Below, one piece after another: positions 10,378 to 22,200 of a stretch of DNA of 64,000 nt (position 1 is the first letter of the stretch; every line of letters starts with the position of its first letter). The notes under the pieces were generated by a model. The model did no database searches. It had not been told where the DNA came from and saw nothing but the letters and a program-made list of their open reading frames with translations. The translations under genes were made by a program, and so were the position numbers. This stretch comes from Nepenthes gracilis (taxonomy: Eukaryota > Streptophyta > Magnoliopsida > Caryophyllales > Nepenthaceae), in the NCBI GenBank assembly GCA_033239525.1, contig BSYO01000024.1, positions 7,091,991 to 7,155,990 of the forward strand. The letters are read 5' to 3'.

Positions 10378-11608
10378 CACTGGTAGTATTTCCTTCGGTT
10401 GGTGGCATTCTGGGTCCGAGGGACTAGTTTACCATTCTGGACACGTAGCTTGTACGCTTCACTTCTGAGGATTGCGGAGACGAGGAACAGGCCTTCCCAC
10501 CCAGGGGGGAGTTTGTTCCTGCTCGCGGCTTTTCCCACTGCCTATATACTCCGGAGGACCAAATCCCCAACCTCAAGTAGGCAAGCTTTCACCCGCTTGT
10601 TGTAGTACCGCGCGATACGCTGTTGATAGGTCACAGTCCGCAGACGGGCTATGTCTCGAACTTTTGGAAGTAGGTCAAGGCTTTCCCGGAGTCTGTGAGA
10701 GTTGGTGGTTGGATCAAAATATTTGACCCACAGGCAGGGTAATCCACTTTAATGGGGACTACGGCCTCAGCCCTGTAACAAAGGTTGAAGGGTGTCTCTC
10801 TCGTTGGTTCCCGCGGGGTCGTCCGATATAACCAGAGTACGAAAGGTAGCTCTTTGACCCACAAGCCCTCTGTGTCCTCCAGCCTGGTCTTTAGCCCATA
10901 CAGCAGCGTGCGGTTGGTGACTTTAACCTGTCCATTAGCCTGAAAGTACGCCACGGACGTGTGGACCAGCCTAATGCGCAGATCAGCGCAGTACCTTGTG
11001 AACTATTTGCTGATAAACTGGGCTCCATTGTCGGTCACTACGACATCGGGAATCCTAAAGCCACAGACGATGCTTTGATGAAGGAATTCCGTTGCATTCT
11101 GCTCAGTGATTCAACCCAGAGAAACTGCTTCTACCCACTTGATGAAATAGTCAATACCGACGATAAGGAACTTCCTTTGCCCGGAGGCCAAAGGTAACAG
11201 TTTGAGGATGTCGATCCCCCATTGCCCAAATGGCCATGGGAACTGAAGGCTGTGCAACTCTGTGTGCGGTAGGTGCATCACGGAACCGTGGACTTGGCAG
11301 CTCTCAAACTTCCTAACGAATTCCATGGCATCTTGCTTCAGGGTTGGCCAATAGAGACCTTGTCACATAATTTTGAACACAAGGTTCTTTCCCCCAATGT
11401 GCGAGCCACATATGCCGAGATGTACTTCACTTAGAACGTACTTGGCTTCTTCGGGGGTAAGGCAATTTAGGAAGGGAGTGAAATATCCCCACCTATACAG
11501 CCTCCCGCCGAGGAGCATGTACCAGCCTACTGTCTTATTGATCCGTTTGGCCTCATTGGCATTGTCAAACAGAGTTCTATCGGTCAGGTACTTTCTATAC
11601 GGAGTCAT
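10378..11608 (-). pseudogene. integrase (INT) of element B
   Basis: Integrase inserts the cDNA copy into the host chromosome. In minus-strand order: the zinc-binding region upstream of the core (HLGICGSHIGGKN, then a stop, then FVRKFESCQVHG), the core starting WGIDILKLLP with IVGIDYFIKWVEA, then VTDNGAQF, then ANGQVKVTNRTLL, and the C-terminal part ending KLRVQNGKLVPR ... RRKYYQ followed by TGA at 10378. In relatives the third catalytic residue is the Glu of NGQVEVTNR; here it is Lys (AAA), so the DDE triad is broken. Several stops and frame changes also divide the frame (near 11330-11360, near 11100 and near 10649). The C-terminus RKYYQ-stop is shared with element C. Confidence 0.85.
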
Positions 11609-11661
11609 TCAATTGTTCCCCACATCGACCAGAATCTCCCTCGGCTCCCTGGTATACTAAT

Positions 11662-12306
11662 CTAGGGATCCCACAACTGTGTCCCTGGCCAGCCGATCAG
11701 CTTTCCAGTTGTCGGACCAGGGACGTGTTTGATTAGGAAGCAGTCGAACCCCTGGATCAGTGTCTTTGCCTTTGCCGGGTATTTCATGAGTTGAGGGTTT
11801 GATGCTTCAAAATTTTCTTGGATCTGGTTGACCACGAGCTCGAGGTCGCTGTATACAACCAATGATTTTGCGAAACATTCCTTGGCCAGGCGAAGTCCTG
11901 CATGAAGGGCATCGTACTCTGGCATGTTGTTGGTAGCTGGGAAGGTCAGCACAACAGAGTACGTAATCTCCGCGCCGTCCGGAGTCTTCAGTACGACTGC
12001 AGCTCCACTACCTGCTTGAGTGGACGACGATCCGTCTATACTCATGGTCCACACTAGGACGTCGAGGTCTCCCATGCTCCCCGAGCTGCCAGGGTCATCT
12101 AGAGTTGCGGTCGCCACCTCAACAATGAAGTCCACTAGGGCCTGACCCTTGAGGGTCAGCCAAGGTTGGAACTCCATGTCGAACTCTCCCAGCTCGACAG
12201 CCCATTTAACCAGCTGTCCGGAAGTCTCTGGTTTCCACAGGATTGACTTCAGAGGTTGATTCGTTGTGGGCTTGGAAGTAGGGCTGCAGTTTCCTCGCCC
12301 GTGCAC
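11662..12306 (-). pseudogene. RNase H domain of element B pol
   Basis: A 214-residue open frame. The start overlaps the end of the RT connection region in another frame. It contains the RNase H core SIDGSSSTQAGSGAAVVLK (first Asp), NNMPEYDALHAGLRLAKE (Glu) and LVVYSDLELVVNQ (Asp), followed by the tether HVPGPTTGKLIG. RNase H removes the RNA strand during cDNA synthesis. The acidic residues are present, but the frame is shifted relative to RT and ends in a stop before INT, so the domain could not be made as part of an intact polyprotein. Confidence 0.85.
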
Positions 12307-13027
12307 GGTGAGCTCAGGAGAGGTGGGTTGGCGAGGTAGGTTTTCAGCTCTTTAAAGGCTTCGCCACATTCCTTGGTCCACCGAAATCCTGTCGATTTTG
12401 TGCTTTGAACTGCTTTGAAAAAGGGCAAGTACTTCTCCGTGAACCTGGCGAGGAATCGCAAAAGTGCCGCCAACCGCCTGGTGAGTTTCTGTATTTCCTT
12501 CACCGTCCACGGAGAGTTCAAGTCAAGGATGGCCTTGATCTTTTCTGGATTAGCCTCGATGCCACGCTGAGATATGATGAAGCCTAAGAACTTTCCCGAG
12601 ATTACCCCGAATGCACATTTAGCAGGGTTGAGATTCATCCTGTGCGCCCGGAGGATCTGGAAGGCCTCCTCTAGGTCGCAGATGTGGTTTCTGGCAACCC
12701 TACTTTTCAAAAGCATGTCGTCGACATATACTTCCACGTTTTCTCGATTCTGAGTCTCGAACATATTGTTCACCAAGCGTTGATAGGTTGCCTGGCATTT
12801 TTGAGGTTGAAGGGCATCACCTTATAGCAGTATGTCCCCTGGTCGATCATGAAGGAGGTATGCTCCTCGTCCTTAGGGTGCATTTGGATCTGGTTGTAAC
12901 TGGAATAGGCATCTATGAAGCTCAGGAGCTCTTGCCCAGACGTAGAGTCCACAAGCTTATCGATCCTAGGGAGAAGAAAGCTATCATTTGGGCAAGCCTT
13001 ATTTACGTCAATGAAGTTTACGCACAT
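12249..13027 (-). pseudogene. reverse transcriptase domain of element B
   Basis: Two overlapping minus-strand frames carry RT. The first (13027-12770) has the fingers and palm start: CVNFIDVNKACPNDSF, LLSFIDAYSSYNQIQM and YCYKVMPFNLKNA. The second (12776-12249) has the catalytic YVDD (12717-12728, in EVYVDDMLLKS), LNPAKCAFGV and KFLGFIISQRGIE, and the connection region. A frameshift at about 12770-12780 separates them. RT copies the element RNA into DNA. The motifs are those of Tat/Athila-type RTs, and the YVDD aspartates are intact despite the frameshift. Confidence 0.9.
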
Positions 13028-13479
13028 TTGCTATTTGTCGTTGCTCTTTTTCACCAGCACGACATTGGATAATCATTATGGGTGCTGGACCTCTCGAATA
13101 AATCCGGTGTCCGGGAGTCTTTTCACTTCTTCCCTTATGGCAATCAGCTTCTCGACGGAATGGTTCCTACACTTCTATCGCACAGGCTTGTGGCAAGAAT
13201 CGAGGCCCAGCTTATGGACCATCACTTCAGTCGGTATCCCAAGTATGTCGGCGGAACCCAAGCAAACACGTCAGAGTTTATCTTTATGAAGGTGATTAAC
13301 CGATCGCGTTTGGCAGGTGGGAGAGAGCTGCCCACATGGACGCACTTCTCTGGTTTTGTGGGATTCAGACGGATAGCTTCGGTAGCTTCTCCCGACTGGG
13401 CCTGCTGTAGCAGGGTTTTGTTGCAAAGGTCAAGATCATCGTTCGGGCAGCCCAGTGCTGCGGGGGTGACCTAGGACAA

Positions 13480-13890
13480 GTAACACGTCTGTCCCATCAC
13501 CTGATCCCCAGGTACTTCTCCCACGCCGCACGGGGTGGGAAACTTAACCTTCAGATGAGGGATCGACGTTATGGTCCCAAAGGCTATGAGGAAAGGTCTA
13601 CCAAAACAGATGGTAGGTCAACGACGAGAAATGCTAGCTCTCGTGTTGCGGCGCACGGATAAGTTCCCATTGTGACCTCTAGCCGGACTAACCCCTAGAC
13701 AGCACTGGCTCGTTGTCCAGGCCATACAAAGGGCCATCGACCACTCTCATCTGACCCTGCCTCAATCCGAGCTTAAAAAAGGCACTGAAATACAACAAAT
13801 TTTACGAGCTTTCATTATCAATGAAGACTCGTTTCAGCTGGTAGTCAGTCTTACCGTCTGAAATGATAGTGGATACAACAAGGGGAACAG
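13480..13890 (-). pseudogene. protease (PR) region of element B
   Basis: Minus-strand translation in broken frames gives ISDGKTDYQLKRVFIDNESS, equivalent to the IDNGSS active site of Tat-lineage aspartic proteases, with Gly replaced by Glu, followed by stops. Further downstream, sequence resembling FKLGLRQGQMRVVDG and a GVGEV-like stretch continue the PR to RT linker. PR would cut the gag-pol polyprotein. No continuous ORF remains. Confidence 0.6.
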
Positions 13891-13899
13891 TATGGGGGA

Positions 13900-14854
13900 A
13901 GGTTACATGAGCTATATCATTGCTACTAAATCTAATGACATCACTCCTAGCTTCTAGAAGTTGGCTCATACTCCTTCTGTCTGGTGCCTCTGGTGGCCGT
14001 GATAGAGATTATGTTTATCACGTTGACGGCCGTATGGCTCCGGGGTGGCTCGCGGGAGGCTCGCTGGCCTCGCCCTCCGAGGTTACAGGGGCTCGCCCCA
14101 AACCTTTCACAAATCATTTAAGGTGTCCGCGGCGGATTAGGTCCTCTACCTCCTGCTGCAAGGTCTTGCAATTCTCTATAGAATGTCTAAGGCAACGGTG
14201 ATACTGGCAGTATTTTGTCTGGTCGCTGCCGCTCGGGCCCTTTGGCGCTTTCGACCATTTGAAGAACTTTTCATGCTAGATCTGTATCAGGATGTTCGCG
14301 TGGGTATCGTTCAAAGGAGTCAGGGACATCTGCCCATGATCCTTCCTAGATCTCAGCAAAGGGCGCGGCTACTTGCGGCACTCCGAGAAGCGGTTATCGT
14401 TGTCGGTCCTCTTCTGTCCGTTGGTAGGTCGGGGAGCTTCCGGGGGGCGGTCTACATGTTCAGGGCGCTTTGCCTCGTTTGCCTCCTCTGCTGTGATGTA
14501 GGCTCGGGCGATGGCTTCGGCCTTCCGAAAGAACTGAGGGTACTAGTATGACAGGTGCTTAAAGAAATCTCCTGCTGCCAACGTAGCAACGAAGGCGTTG
14601 AGCTTCAGCTTGTTGGAGAGCTGGGGGATCCGGCGTGCCTCGATGATGAAGCGGTTAAGAAATTATTTCAAACTTTCGTCCGACCTCGAACGGAAGCAGA
14701 CCAGGTGCCACGGCTGCCTTTCTTCTCTCCGGCTGGAGGTGAACTGACAGAAGAAGCTGTCTACTAGTTCATCAATTGAGTGAACGGAATTTGACGGGAG
14801 ACCGTGGAACCAGAGCAGTGCATCCCCCCGAGGGTGACGGGGAAGTACTAGCAC
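13900..14854 (-). pseudogene. gag of element B (N-terminus missing)
   Basis: The frame 14854-14663 encodes RGDALLWFHGLPSNSVHSID and ELVDSFFCQFTSSRREERQ, matching the central 'W..LP..SI.S..EL...F...F' retrotransposon gag domain. The next frames give RFIIEARRI and LAAGDFFKH, which recur in element C's gag (RFITEARRSD, LAAGDFFKH). Gag starts only about 5 bp from the inner edge of the 5' LTR. The usual untranslated leader, primer binding site and gag N-terminus are therefore missing. The remaining region to 13900 has many stops. Confidence 0.7.
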
Positions 14855-14859
14855 ATCAT

Positions 14860-15704
14860 TGCCTCGGTAGTTGTACGAATTAGGGAGCCTTTGAATTCCT
14901 AGCCAATCTGAAGCATTTGTGGAAGGGTCCGGTCTCCATCTCTATTAACCTGAGGCCTGCACAACACAATCAACGAACGAGAGGTTAGAGGTCCGGTAAG
15001 ATTTCTCCCACCAAGGCCACTCCAACGCTCAAGTCAGCGAATTTCGGCAATGAACGAAAATGGGGCGCACGCTAAGAGGTGCGTGGAAGTATGTTGTAAA
15101 TACGTGAATGGTGCGTGTTTGTTTATATGATAGAGAGAGTAATTAGCGGGTGGTGGGAGCCCTGGCTCTTTAGGCACACCGCTGCGGGTGGCTGACTTCC
15201 TATCGCCTGAGTAGGGTCAGAAGTTTGGATCCAGAGGATAACTGGTAAACTCAAGGCTTGCAACATTGAGTCGATTATCTCAGATCCGATCTCCTTCTCT
15301 TCGTGTAAGAAGAGGGATTTTATAGATCCCTCGATGAGGGGCTCTTGGGCAAAAGAACTCCTATTGCTAAGGTCCATTGGCCGCTGATCGCTGTCGATGA
15401 ATGCCGGTGTGTCAACTGTCATTTTGTGGTGACTAGCAGACTATCGGGTGTTGCCGGCCACGCTTGGTCTTCCCCTTAAGCCGGGATTGGCAGGTCGCCT
15501 ATGAGCGGCCGCCTAAATCGCAACTGGTAGCGTTGACTGTTTCTCCATTTGCTAGTTTCTCCTACTCTTTTGCCATTTTCTGGCAGCCGCATTAATGAGG
15601 TGTAGGAGGCACCCATTGGCTGCTAATGGTGGGCTACCACGTAGGCATCCCGTGTCATTGGGTTGGGCTCCGGATTTTCTTGGGCTTTAGCATTAGACCC
15701 AACA
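14860..15704 (-). repeat. 5' LTR of element B
   Basis: It aligns with 3956-4813 (see that entry) and ends on the plus strand with 'gcattagacccaaca' at 15704, i.e. TGTTGGGTC on the coding strand, the same LTR start as element C. The inner border lies at about 14860 and is directly followed by mid-gag sequence. Confidence 0.85.
15318..15324 (-). promoter_or_regulatory. LTR TATA box (5' LTR, element B)
   Basis: TATAAAA on the minus strand, at the same LTR position as 4429-4435. Transcription from here would run left through gag-pol. Confidence 0.5.
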
Positions 15705-17197
15705 GCATTGATCTACTTTAACAATAATCTATATTTTTTACACATTGAAATATCTAAAATTCTATGGGACTAAATTATTTTTTCTCAAAATATTTTCTAA
15801 GTTAATTTTTATATAAAAATCAATTCAAAAAAAAACATTTTTTATAAATGAACAAAGCAAAAGATACTTTCCCCCTTATTGTCTATAATATTAAACATTG
15901 ATGGAAAAAAAAAAAGTTCAAGAAGAAAATTATAAAAATTGTCTCCCATAATATAATATATATTTATTTTATTTATTAATTTTGATAAAAATTATATTTC
16001 TTATTTACAGATAAGCTATGATGAATATTAATTATTATTGGATAAGTTAATTTAAAATGTTCTTTTGATAAAAATAGTGACATTGTTGATAGTTTATGAA
16101 CTAATCTTCTTTCTAACCCATAAAAATGGTTCCAAGATCATAATTTTAGGCCTTATTAAAATTTACAGTTAAAAACTGCTATTTTTAAGGGTAATTGGAA
16201 GAAATTAATTCCAATTTTTCAAAACAGTAAAAAATCAACTATCTAATTCTACGCGTTATTTTTGTAAAGTGAAAAATTTATACATTTTTAAATAAAAAAT
16301 ATCAATTTATATTTTTATATATTGATTTAATAAAAAATGATAATGATGATATCAAAATTTAAAATTTAATCTAATAAATAAATTTTAAAAAGTATCCACA
16401 ATCTTTCAACATTAAAAAAATGGAAAATAATAAATTACGCGAACCGACATGAATTATTTAGATACATTCATTTGTTCTGGCCATCAATGATACATGACAT
16501 ATCATTTTACCGCCTCAATCATTAAATTAAATCAAATCAACTTTTAAGTAAATAATTAAACTCTGCAAACATTGAATTAAACACAGGCATGGGTGGCCAA
16601 ATCTTGAGTTTTGAGTAGTACGCTTCTGCTCCACTATAATCTCCATCATCCCACTGCCCCTTTTCATTTGATTAATTTATATTTTATTTTCACTGCTTTA
16701 AGCACTTTGCTTTCACAGCAAGGGAGTTTGGGTTCCTCCGACGTGTGCCATTTCACAAGCAATAAAAACTTTAGAGATGCCCGATGAATAAGATAGAAAT
16801 ATGGCTTTCGAACTCGTTGGACAGCAATTGAAGCAATTAATTAGCTATAGAGCTCTGGTCTCTGAAAAATGATATATTCTTACATATTTGCCTTTCCTAT
16901 TCTAATTGTAAATTAGCGATAATTATAATATAGAATGACTTTATCATATATTTAATTTCATCTAAATATATTTGTAAATAAAAATTTAATTTAAATAATC
17001 TCTAAACATTATAAAATAAAAAGTCTAATGTTTAAAAAGTAGAACATATTTCCTCTGTTTTTTTTTTTTTAGTATTTATCATTTTAGAATAATAGGAATT
17101 GGTTTTTTTTTAAAAAAAAAAAAAAAAGAGCAACAACATGAGGAACTGAGAAATCTGAAATTCTTTCTAATTAGAGGTTCGGTCTAAGAGAGGTACC
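15705..17197. other. AT-rich DNA between element B and the GATA gene
   Basis: No coding or repeat signature beyond simple A/T runs (for example A/T homopolymers at 17055-17130). The last few hundred bases hold the 3' UTR of the GATA gene, whose coding region ends at 17198 on the minus strand. No poly(A) signal can be singled out. Confidence 0.5.
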
Positions 17198-19029
17198 CTA
17201 GATTAGCTGCCTATAATCCGGGCCCACGTGATGATGGATCAAGAAATCATCGCCGCTGGGTACGCCGAAAACGCCGACGTTTTGACTCAGGAACTGCTGC
17301 TGATGAATTTGGAGCTCCTTCTGCCTCCGGAGCTCCATAACTTTCCGGTGAGAATTCGAGTGCCTTGTGGACAAGAACGTGGGGCTCGCAGCGGGCCGAT
17401 ACTCGGGCACCAAACGGCCCGACTTGTACCGGACACCACACGCGTTGCACAGGGTCTTCGGGCCCATCGGCCCGGTCCTCCATTGAGGGGTTTTTTCAGC
17501 AGCGCAATGCAGGCACCTCCGGACCTCTCCGCTGAATTTCTCGGCGGCCGCGGTCTCTCTCTTCTTCCACGACGGTTTCTTCGATGCGGCTGCCACGTGA
17601 GATTCCGCCGATGACGTAGAAGGGGAGACCATGAGGAGGCGCGTGGACCAGTCGGAGGGTGCCACGCGCGATAGCTTGCTACGGGCCTTTCCCGGGACGT
17701 TGGTTTCGGGCTTCAAGGTTGGATTGGCCCGAGTGGAGCCAAATTGGTGAACTTCGACCGGGCCCTCCGATGGCGGCCCGGAAATCAGTTGTAGTTTGCG
17801 CAAGTCCTCCGTTGAGAATGATTCTTCCACGAAATTCGAGAGCCATTCCAGCTCGGCCAAGTCGTCATGCTGTTTAGCGTTTACGCAAACCAAAGCATCC
17901 AATTAGAATTACATTCTCAACTAAACTTTCTTCCATTTTTGACAGTTGTAATAAACTATCATTTTTTCCCCTGCTCAGCATTTTAAGAGACAGAATTACA
18001 GCCAAAACGCAAATACTAGAGAAATTACATCAGATTATAGCAAATTTTCATCACAAAAAAGAACTCACAACAAAATTGTATGAAATAAAAATTGTATATA
18101 CTACATTATGTATCGATATTTCCTAACGCATCAATTTCCTAAGGTAAAAGTTTTTTTCATTTATTATTTTACATCATTCTATAAATTAAATCGTTAACAA
18201 TATTATTCAAAATAGAATATAGTATAATACTTCAATCCTAACAAATCACACATTCAATATATATGATGTAACATCTTATACCTTAAATGAGTAAGACAAC
18301 CAAAGAAATTCATTGTATAATATTAAGAAATTTGTGAATTGTAATAATAAATTATATCTATTGTTATTTGACATAGTTTTTTTTTAGAATAATAAATAAT
18401 AACATATATGAAATCTTGTCCATAACTTTTAGAGATGTAGTATAGCAGTCACGTTAGTAATTGCATTACATATAAGACAATAAATTAATAAGCGAAAAGT
18501 TAAAGTAACAAAATGCTAAAATTTATAACATATGCTTTTTAATGAGATATTGATATACCACAACAAAGTGCACATTCTCCAACAATAATTCAAACCAAAA
18601 TGTGCGCGTTTTTTAGATACTGTTGGTGAAATTCCCTTTTTTTTTTCCCCCGCAATCTCAATGGATTCAGAAAGGGGGGGAAAAAAATAAGAGCGGCGCG
18701 CAATTTCAGAAATAAACTCTGCTGTTAGTAGAATTCGGTAGAATGCTTTAATTAGGCTGAGAAAATGCCGTGTGAAAATGTGAATTTATTAGAGGCGAGG
18801 ATTTCACCGGAACGCAGAGCTCGCCGCAGAATTGAGCGTCGGTGAAGCTGCGGCAGGAGAAATCGGCGGTGAAATTAGTGTCGTTGCCGGAAATGGAAGA
18901 ATTACAGCTATCCAAAGCGGTGACGGCAGAAGAATCGGTTGAATTGCCGGCGAAAAAAGCGTCGGTCATGACGTCATCACCGTTGGGCAGGTTCAGTAGT
19001 TCCTCCACGAGAAAATCTGGCGCCTCCAT
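17198..19029 (-). CDS. GATA-type zinc-finger transcription factor (plant subfamily I), two exons
   Basis: Spliced gene: exon 1 19029-18808, exon 2 17869-17198, predicted 297 residues. The splice joins ELCVP (exon 1) to [19 protein letters not shown] (exon 2) in phase 0, giving the conserved [20 protein letters not shown] block of plant GATA factors of the GATA9/GATA12 type. Residues 193-218 form the single zinc finger C-X2-C-X18-C-X2-C (CLHC ... [14 protein letters not shown]), followed by a basic tail, [13 protein letters not shown] and [16 protein letters not shown] basic patch KKPSWKKRE (about 170-178) may aid nuclear import. The N-terminus is acidic. It should bind GATA-core promoter elements in the nucleus. 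The length fits this subfamily, and no stop or frameshift is present. It is the only intact host gene in the window; the exact paralogue cannot be named from sequence alone. Confidence 0.95.
17870..18807 (-). other. intron of the GATA gene
   Basis: 938 bp, minus-strand donor CCG|GTGAAATCC and acceptor CTAAACAG|CATGACG. AT-rich with no inserted element recognised. The position, between the acidic N-terminus and the DDLAELEWL block, is the usual one in this subfamily. Confidence 0.85.
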
Positions 19030-19240
19030 TTCTGATCGTTTTTTTTCTTCCGATACCTGCGCCTCAAAGAGGTGGAGAGGGAGAGAGAGTGAGCGACTGA
19101 GAGAGAGTGGTGTGAAAATGGAGGAAGGTCGCTGAAGAGAGAGCGGTGAAGGAGAAGTCCGGATTCCGAGGGATTAAAAAGGATGGTCCATACCGAAATT
19201 CGGCTAAAAAAACATATATTAAAAGAAAATAACTGTTTTA
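19030..19240 (-). promoter_or_regulatory. 5' leader and core promoter of the GATA gene
   Basis: On the minus strand the first 100 bp upstream of the ATG are rich in CT repeats (CTCTCTCTC runs at 19078-19108), a usual feature of plant 5' leaders. AT-rich candidates for a TATA box lie at about 19211-19220 (AATATATG on the minus strand) and 19172-19182 (CTTTTTAATCC). The transcription start is not determined; the choice between the two is a guess. Confidence 0.4.
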
Positions 19241-22200
19241 TTTTTTATTTTTAAAGTTGAAGCATCTTCACTGGTTTGCAGAGGCGCATAGACTGATTAT
19301 ATAATTAAATTATTGTTTCAGATTATTTTATATTTTTTTCATTTACCAAAATTACATTTAATCACCGTTTCACCTTCCGGTAAATCGTGAAATGTCATAT
19401 TTACCCTTACTCCTGTGAAGGTGTTGTGTTTATTTCGAATAATTTTGCATGAAACTCTCTCAGCCACAGAACGTTCTTTTTTCCTCCTCGTGGATGCTGC
19501 GTCAAGGACCGATTTGGTAATAAGAGGAAATTATTACTTATTTTCCTAATCTTTTTTTTTTTTTTTTCAAAAATATACTTTTTTTTTTTTTTGAAATTCG
19601 ACCAAAGTAAATTCAAAATGAGAGGATTTCTACCCTCCAAAAGTTGTTAGAAGCAACCCTTTTTTTTCTAAAAAAAAAAGAGAGAAGGCAAGAATAAGTT
19701 AAATATATTGATAAAATTAAAAAAATAACGTCAATATTTGAATAGAAAGCAAAATATGAATTCTAGACTAGTTAAATATCATATTTAAAGATTTATTTTA
19801 AAAAGACTGACTCTAAAAATGTTAAGAACCAAATCCATTTTCTTTGGCCGATTGTTGCTTTGATAAACTAGCATGCCATATGAGCATTAACTAGATACTT
19901 GAAAAGGAGTATCTCAATTGATTGGGCTTGCCGAATAGGTGCCATAATAACAACTAAAATTAAATGTCATAAATAATAAAAAAAATTTCTCACAATCATG
20001 AGGCAAAAAATCAAAAGCAATTATGCTTGCAATAATGGCTATAGGTTATATCTTATTAAGGTCATATGGAATTAATATTTCAACAAAAGTCCTCATATCC
20101 CCATAAAAATCCTAACTTTATGTTTATAAAAGGGTCCAAATCCTAACCCAACTCTAAATCTTAAAAATTATATACTTACGTAATTTTTTGAGAAAAATTA
20201 TATAATGCTATGTATTTTTAATTGAGATATTATCATACCACCTATTGAGAAGAAACTTTTACGGTCATTAATCCTCTATCCAATGAGGTTTGGGACTATC
20301 TAAATAGTGAAGGTCCCCTCCTATATTAAAATAAGACTATCTTAGATACTAAACTAATTTTCTAATAGATTGAACTCAAAGAGATTTTTGATTGGAATAT
20401 ATCAAGTATGTATTATAATGATAATCAAAAAAATACAATTAAATGATAAAAATCAAGAAAAATTCTTTACTAATCATAAGGCTAAAAATCCAAAGCAATT
20501 ACACTCACCACCCCATGGGTCTCATTTTATTAATGTCATATCAAATCAACAAACAGAGGCCCCTATGTCCCTATAAAAATCATGACTATCTACACTTAAA
20601 AAAGGGTCTAATTCTTAACCCTAACTCCAAATTTTAAAACTCACAAGCTTTGGTGATTTCTAGAGAAAAATTGTATAATTCTTATATATTTTTAATTGAG
20701 ATATCATTATTATATCTATCGAGAATGAGCTTTTATGGTAATTAATTCTCTATCAAAAGAGGTTCGGGACAATCTAAGTATTGAAGGTCCACTCCTAGAT
20801 TTAAATAAGATTATTTTAGTTACTGAATTAATCCTTTAAAAGAGATATCAATTTTTAATCCATATATACTAGTTTGTCTAATAAATTATTAATATGAATA
20901 TCGAAAGAAATTATAAATATATATATAACAGCTCTGCAACCTTTTTTTTATGCTTACGTTGTACAAGAATTAGGGTTAGTGATCGTAAGCTTTCTCCAAA
21001 ACTCTTCGAATTGAACTTATTTTTTTAAGTATGCAACATAGATAATTTTGTTTTAATATTAAAATTTTAAACAAATTTCGCACATTTTTGAATTTAATTT
21101 TTTCTTGCCCACCTAAAATATATTTTTCTTATATTGAGGTGAAATTGGAAAGAGAATATTGAAATATAAAATCTAATAGCGTCAAACTTTATGACTTTAA
21201 CAAATTTATATGACACATCATTAACTATTTTAATCTACCCTTACGTTAGGGAAAACGAGTAAGCAAACATGAACGCAAATAAATAAGAAATAATTTAAAT
21301 TTGAAAACCCTATATTATTCATACTTACAAATCTTGCAAGACTATAAAGACCAAAAAGCTACAAACTCCCCGCAAATTAGACAAATCATGCTTAGGTTGG
21401 GTGTAGAGCAAAATTAAGGCCCTTACATCGAGTCAGATGGGATTAAGTATAATTACTCTAGCAAAAAAAAAAAAAAAATCATAATTGTATCCACATATAA
21501 TTAAAATTTGGGTTCATTTAGATCGACTATGTACATTTTATTTATTAAGTATTTAGTTTAAAAATTTATATTTATATAAAAATAAAAATTATTATCATCT
21601 ATAATACTAGTATAATTTTACCATACTTTATAAAATTTAAAGCCAAATGCATCGGACTAACTGGACGACTAATCTAAACAAAGTCTAAGTTACAAGCCTA
21701 AATATTAGTATGCTTATAATATGAAATAAAATTGAAACCATAATTAATATAAGAACACAATATGTAGAAAATTAAATTTTCTAAAATCGATACTTTCTAG
21801 CAATTCTTTTATATTTTTTTCTGTCTTTCACATGTCTGTGTATAGTTCATCTTAAACACTATTTTATAGAGCAACGGGAAATTATAATAAATATAATGAA
21901 AGTATATTCAAATAACCAAAAAATATGATAAGGTGGATGAATATGAATATATTCTTATCACCTACAAAATTTTAAAAATAAAAAATAAGTAATTATCCAC
22001 AAGTAACGCTAAATTCATAACAATATATTTTATTTACTTTTCAGTTATAATAATTTTAATTTATTTGTCTACATATGGCAAATATTAAGTGGCAAGCAAA
22101 TATCTTCCAGGGAGGCAGTTATCCCATGTGACTAGGTTGTACGTGTACCTCCACCCCGTAAATGAAATTACTTCACAAATTATTTTCATAATATATATTT

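Larger units (their letters stand above)
3956..15704 (-). mobile_element. Ty3/gypsy Tat-lineage retrotransposon B with antisense extra gene
   Basis: Two related LTRs (about 850 bp) bracket minus-strand gag (about 14854), PR, RT, RNase H and INT (ending 10378). Between INT and the 3' LTR lies about 5.5 kb holding a plus-strand gene (7472-9400). This order, with a long spacer and an antisense ORF after INT, is typical of the Tat lineage of plant Ty3/gypsy elements. Pol motifs such as the INT block VTNRTLLYGLK and the RNase H block FPATNNMPEYDAL match that lineage. Every coding frame is interrupted. I found no matching target duplication (left flank gtact, right flank gcatt), so one end may be rearranged. 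Confidence 0.9.

Noticed and set aside
17228..17614. Plus-strand 128-residue frame
   Set aside because: Shadow of the GATA exon 2 on the opposite strand.
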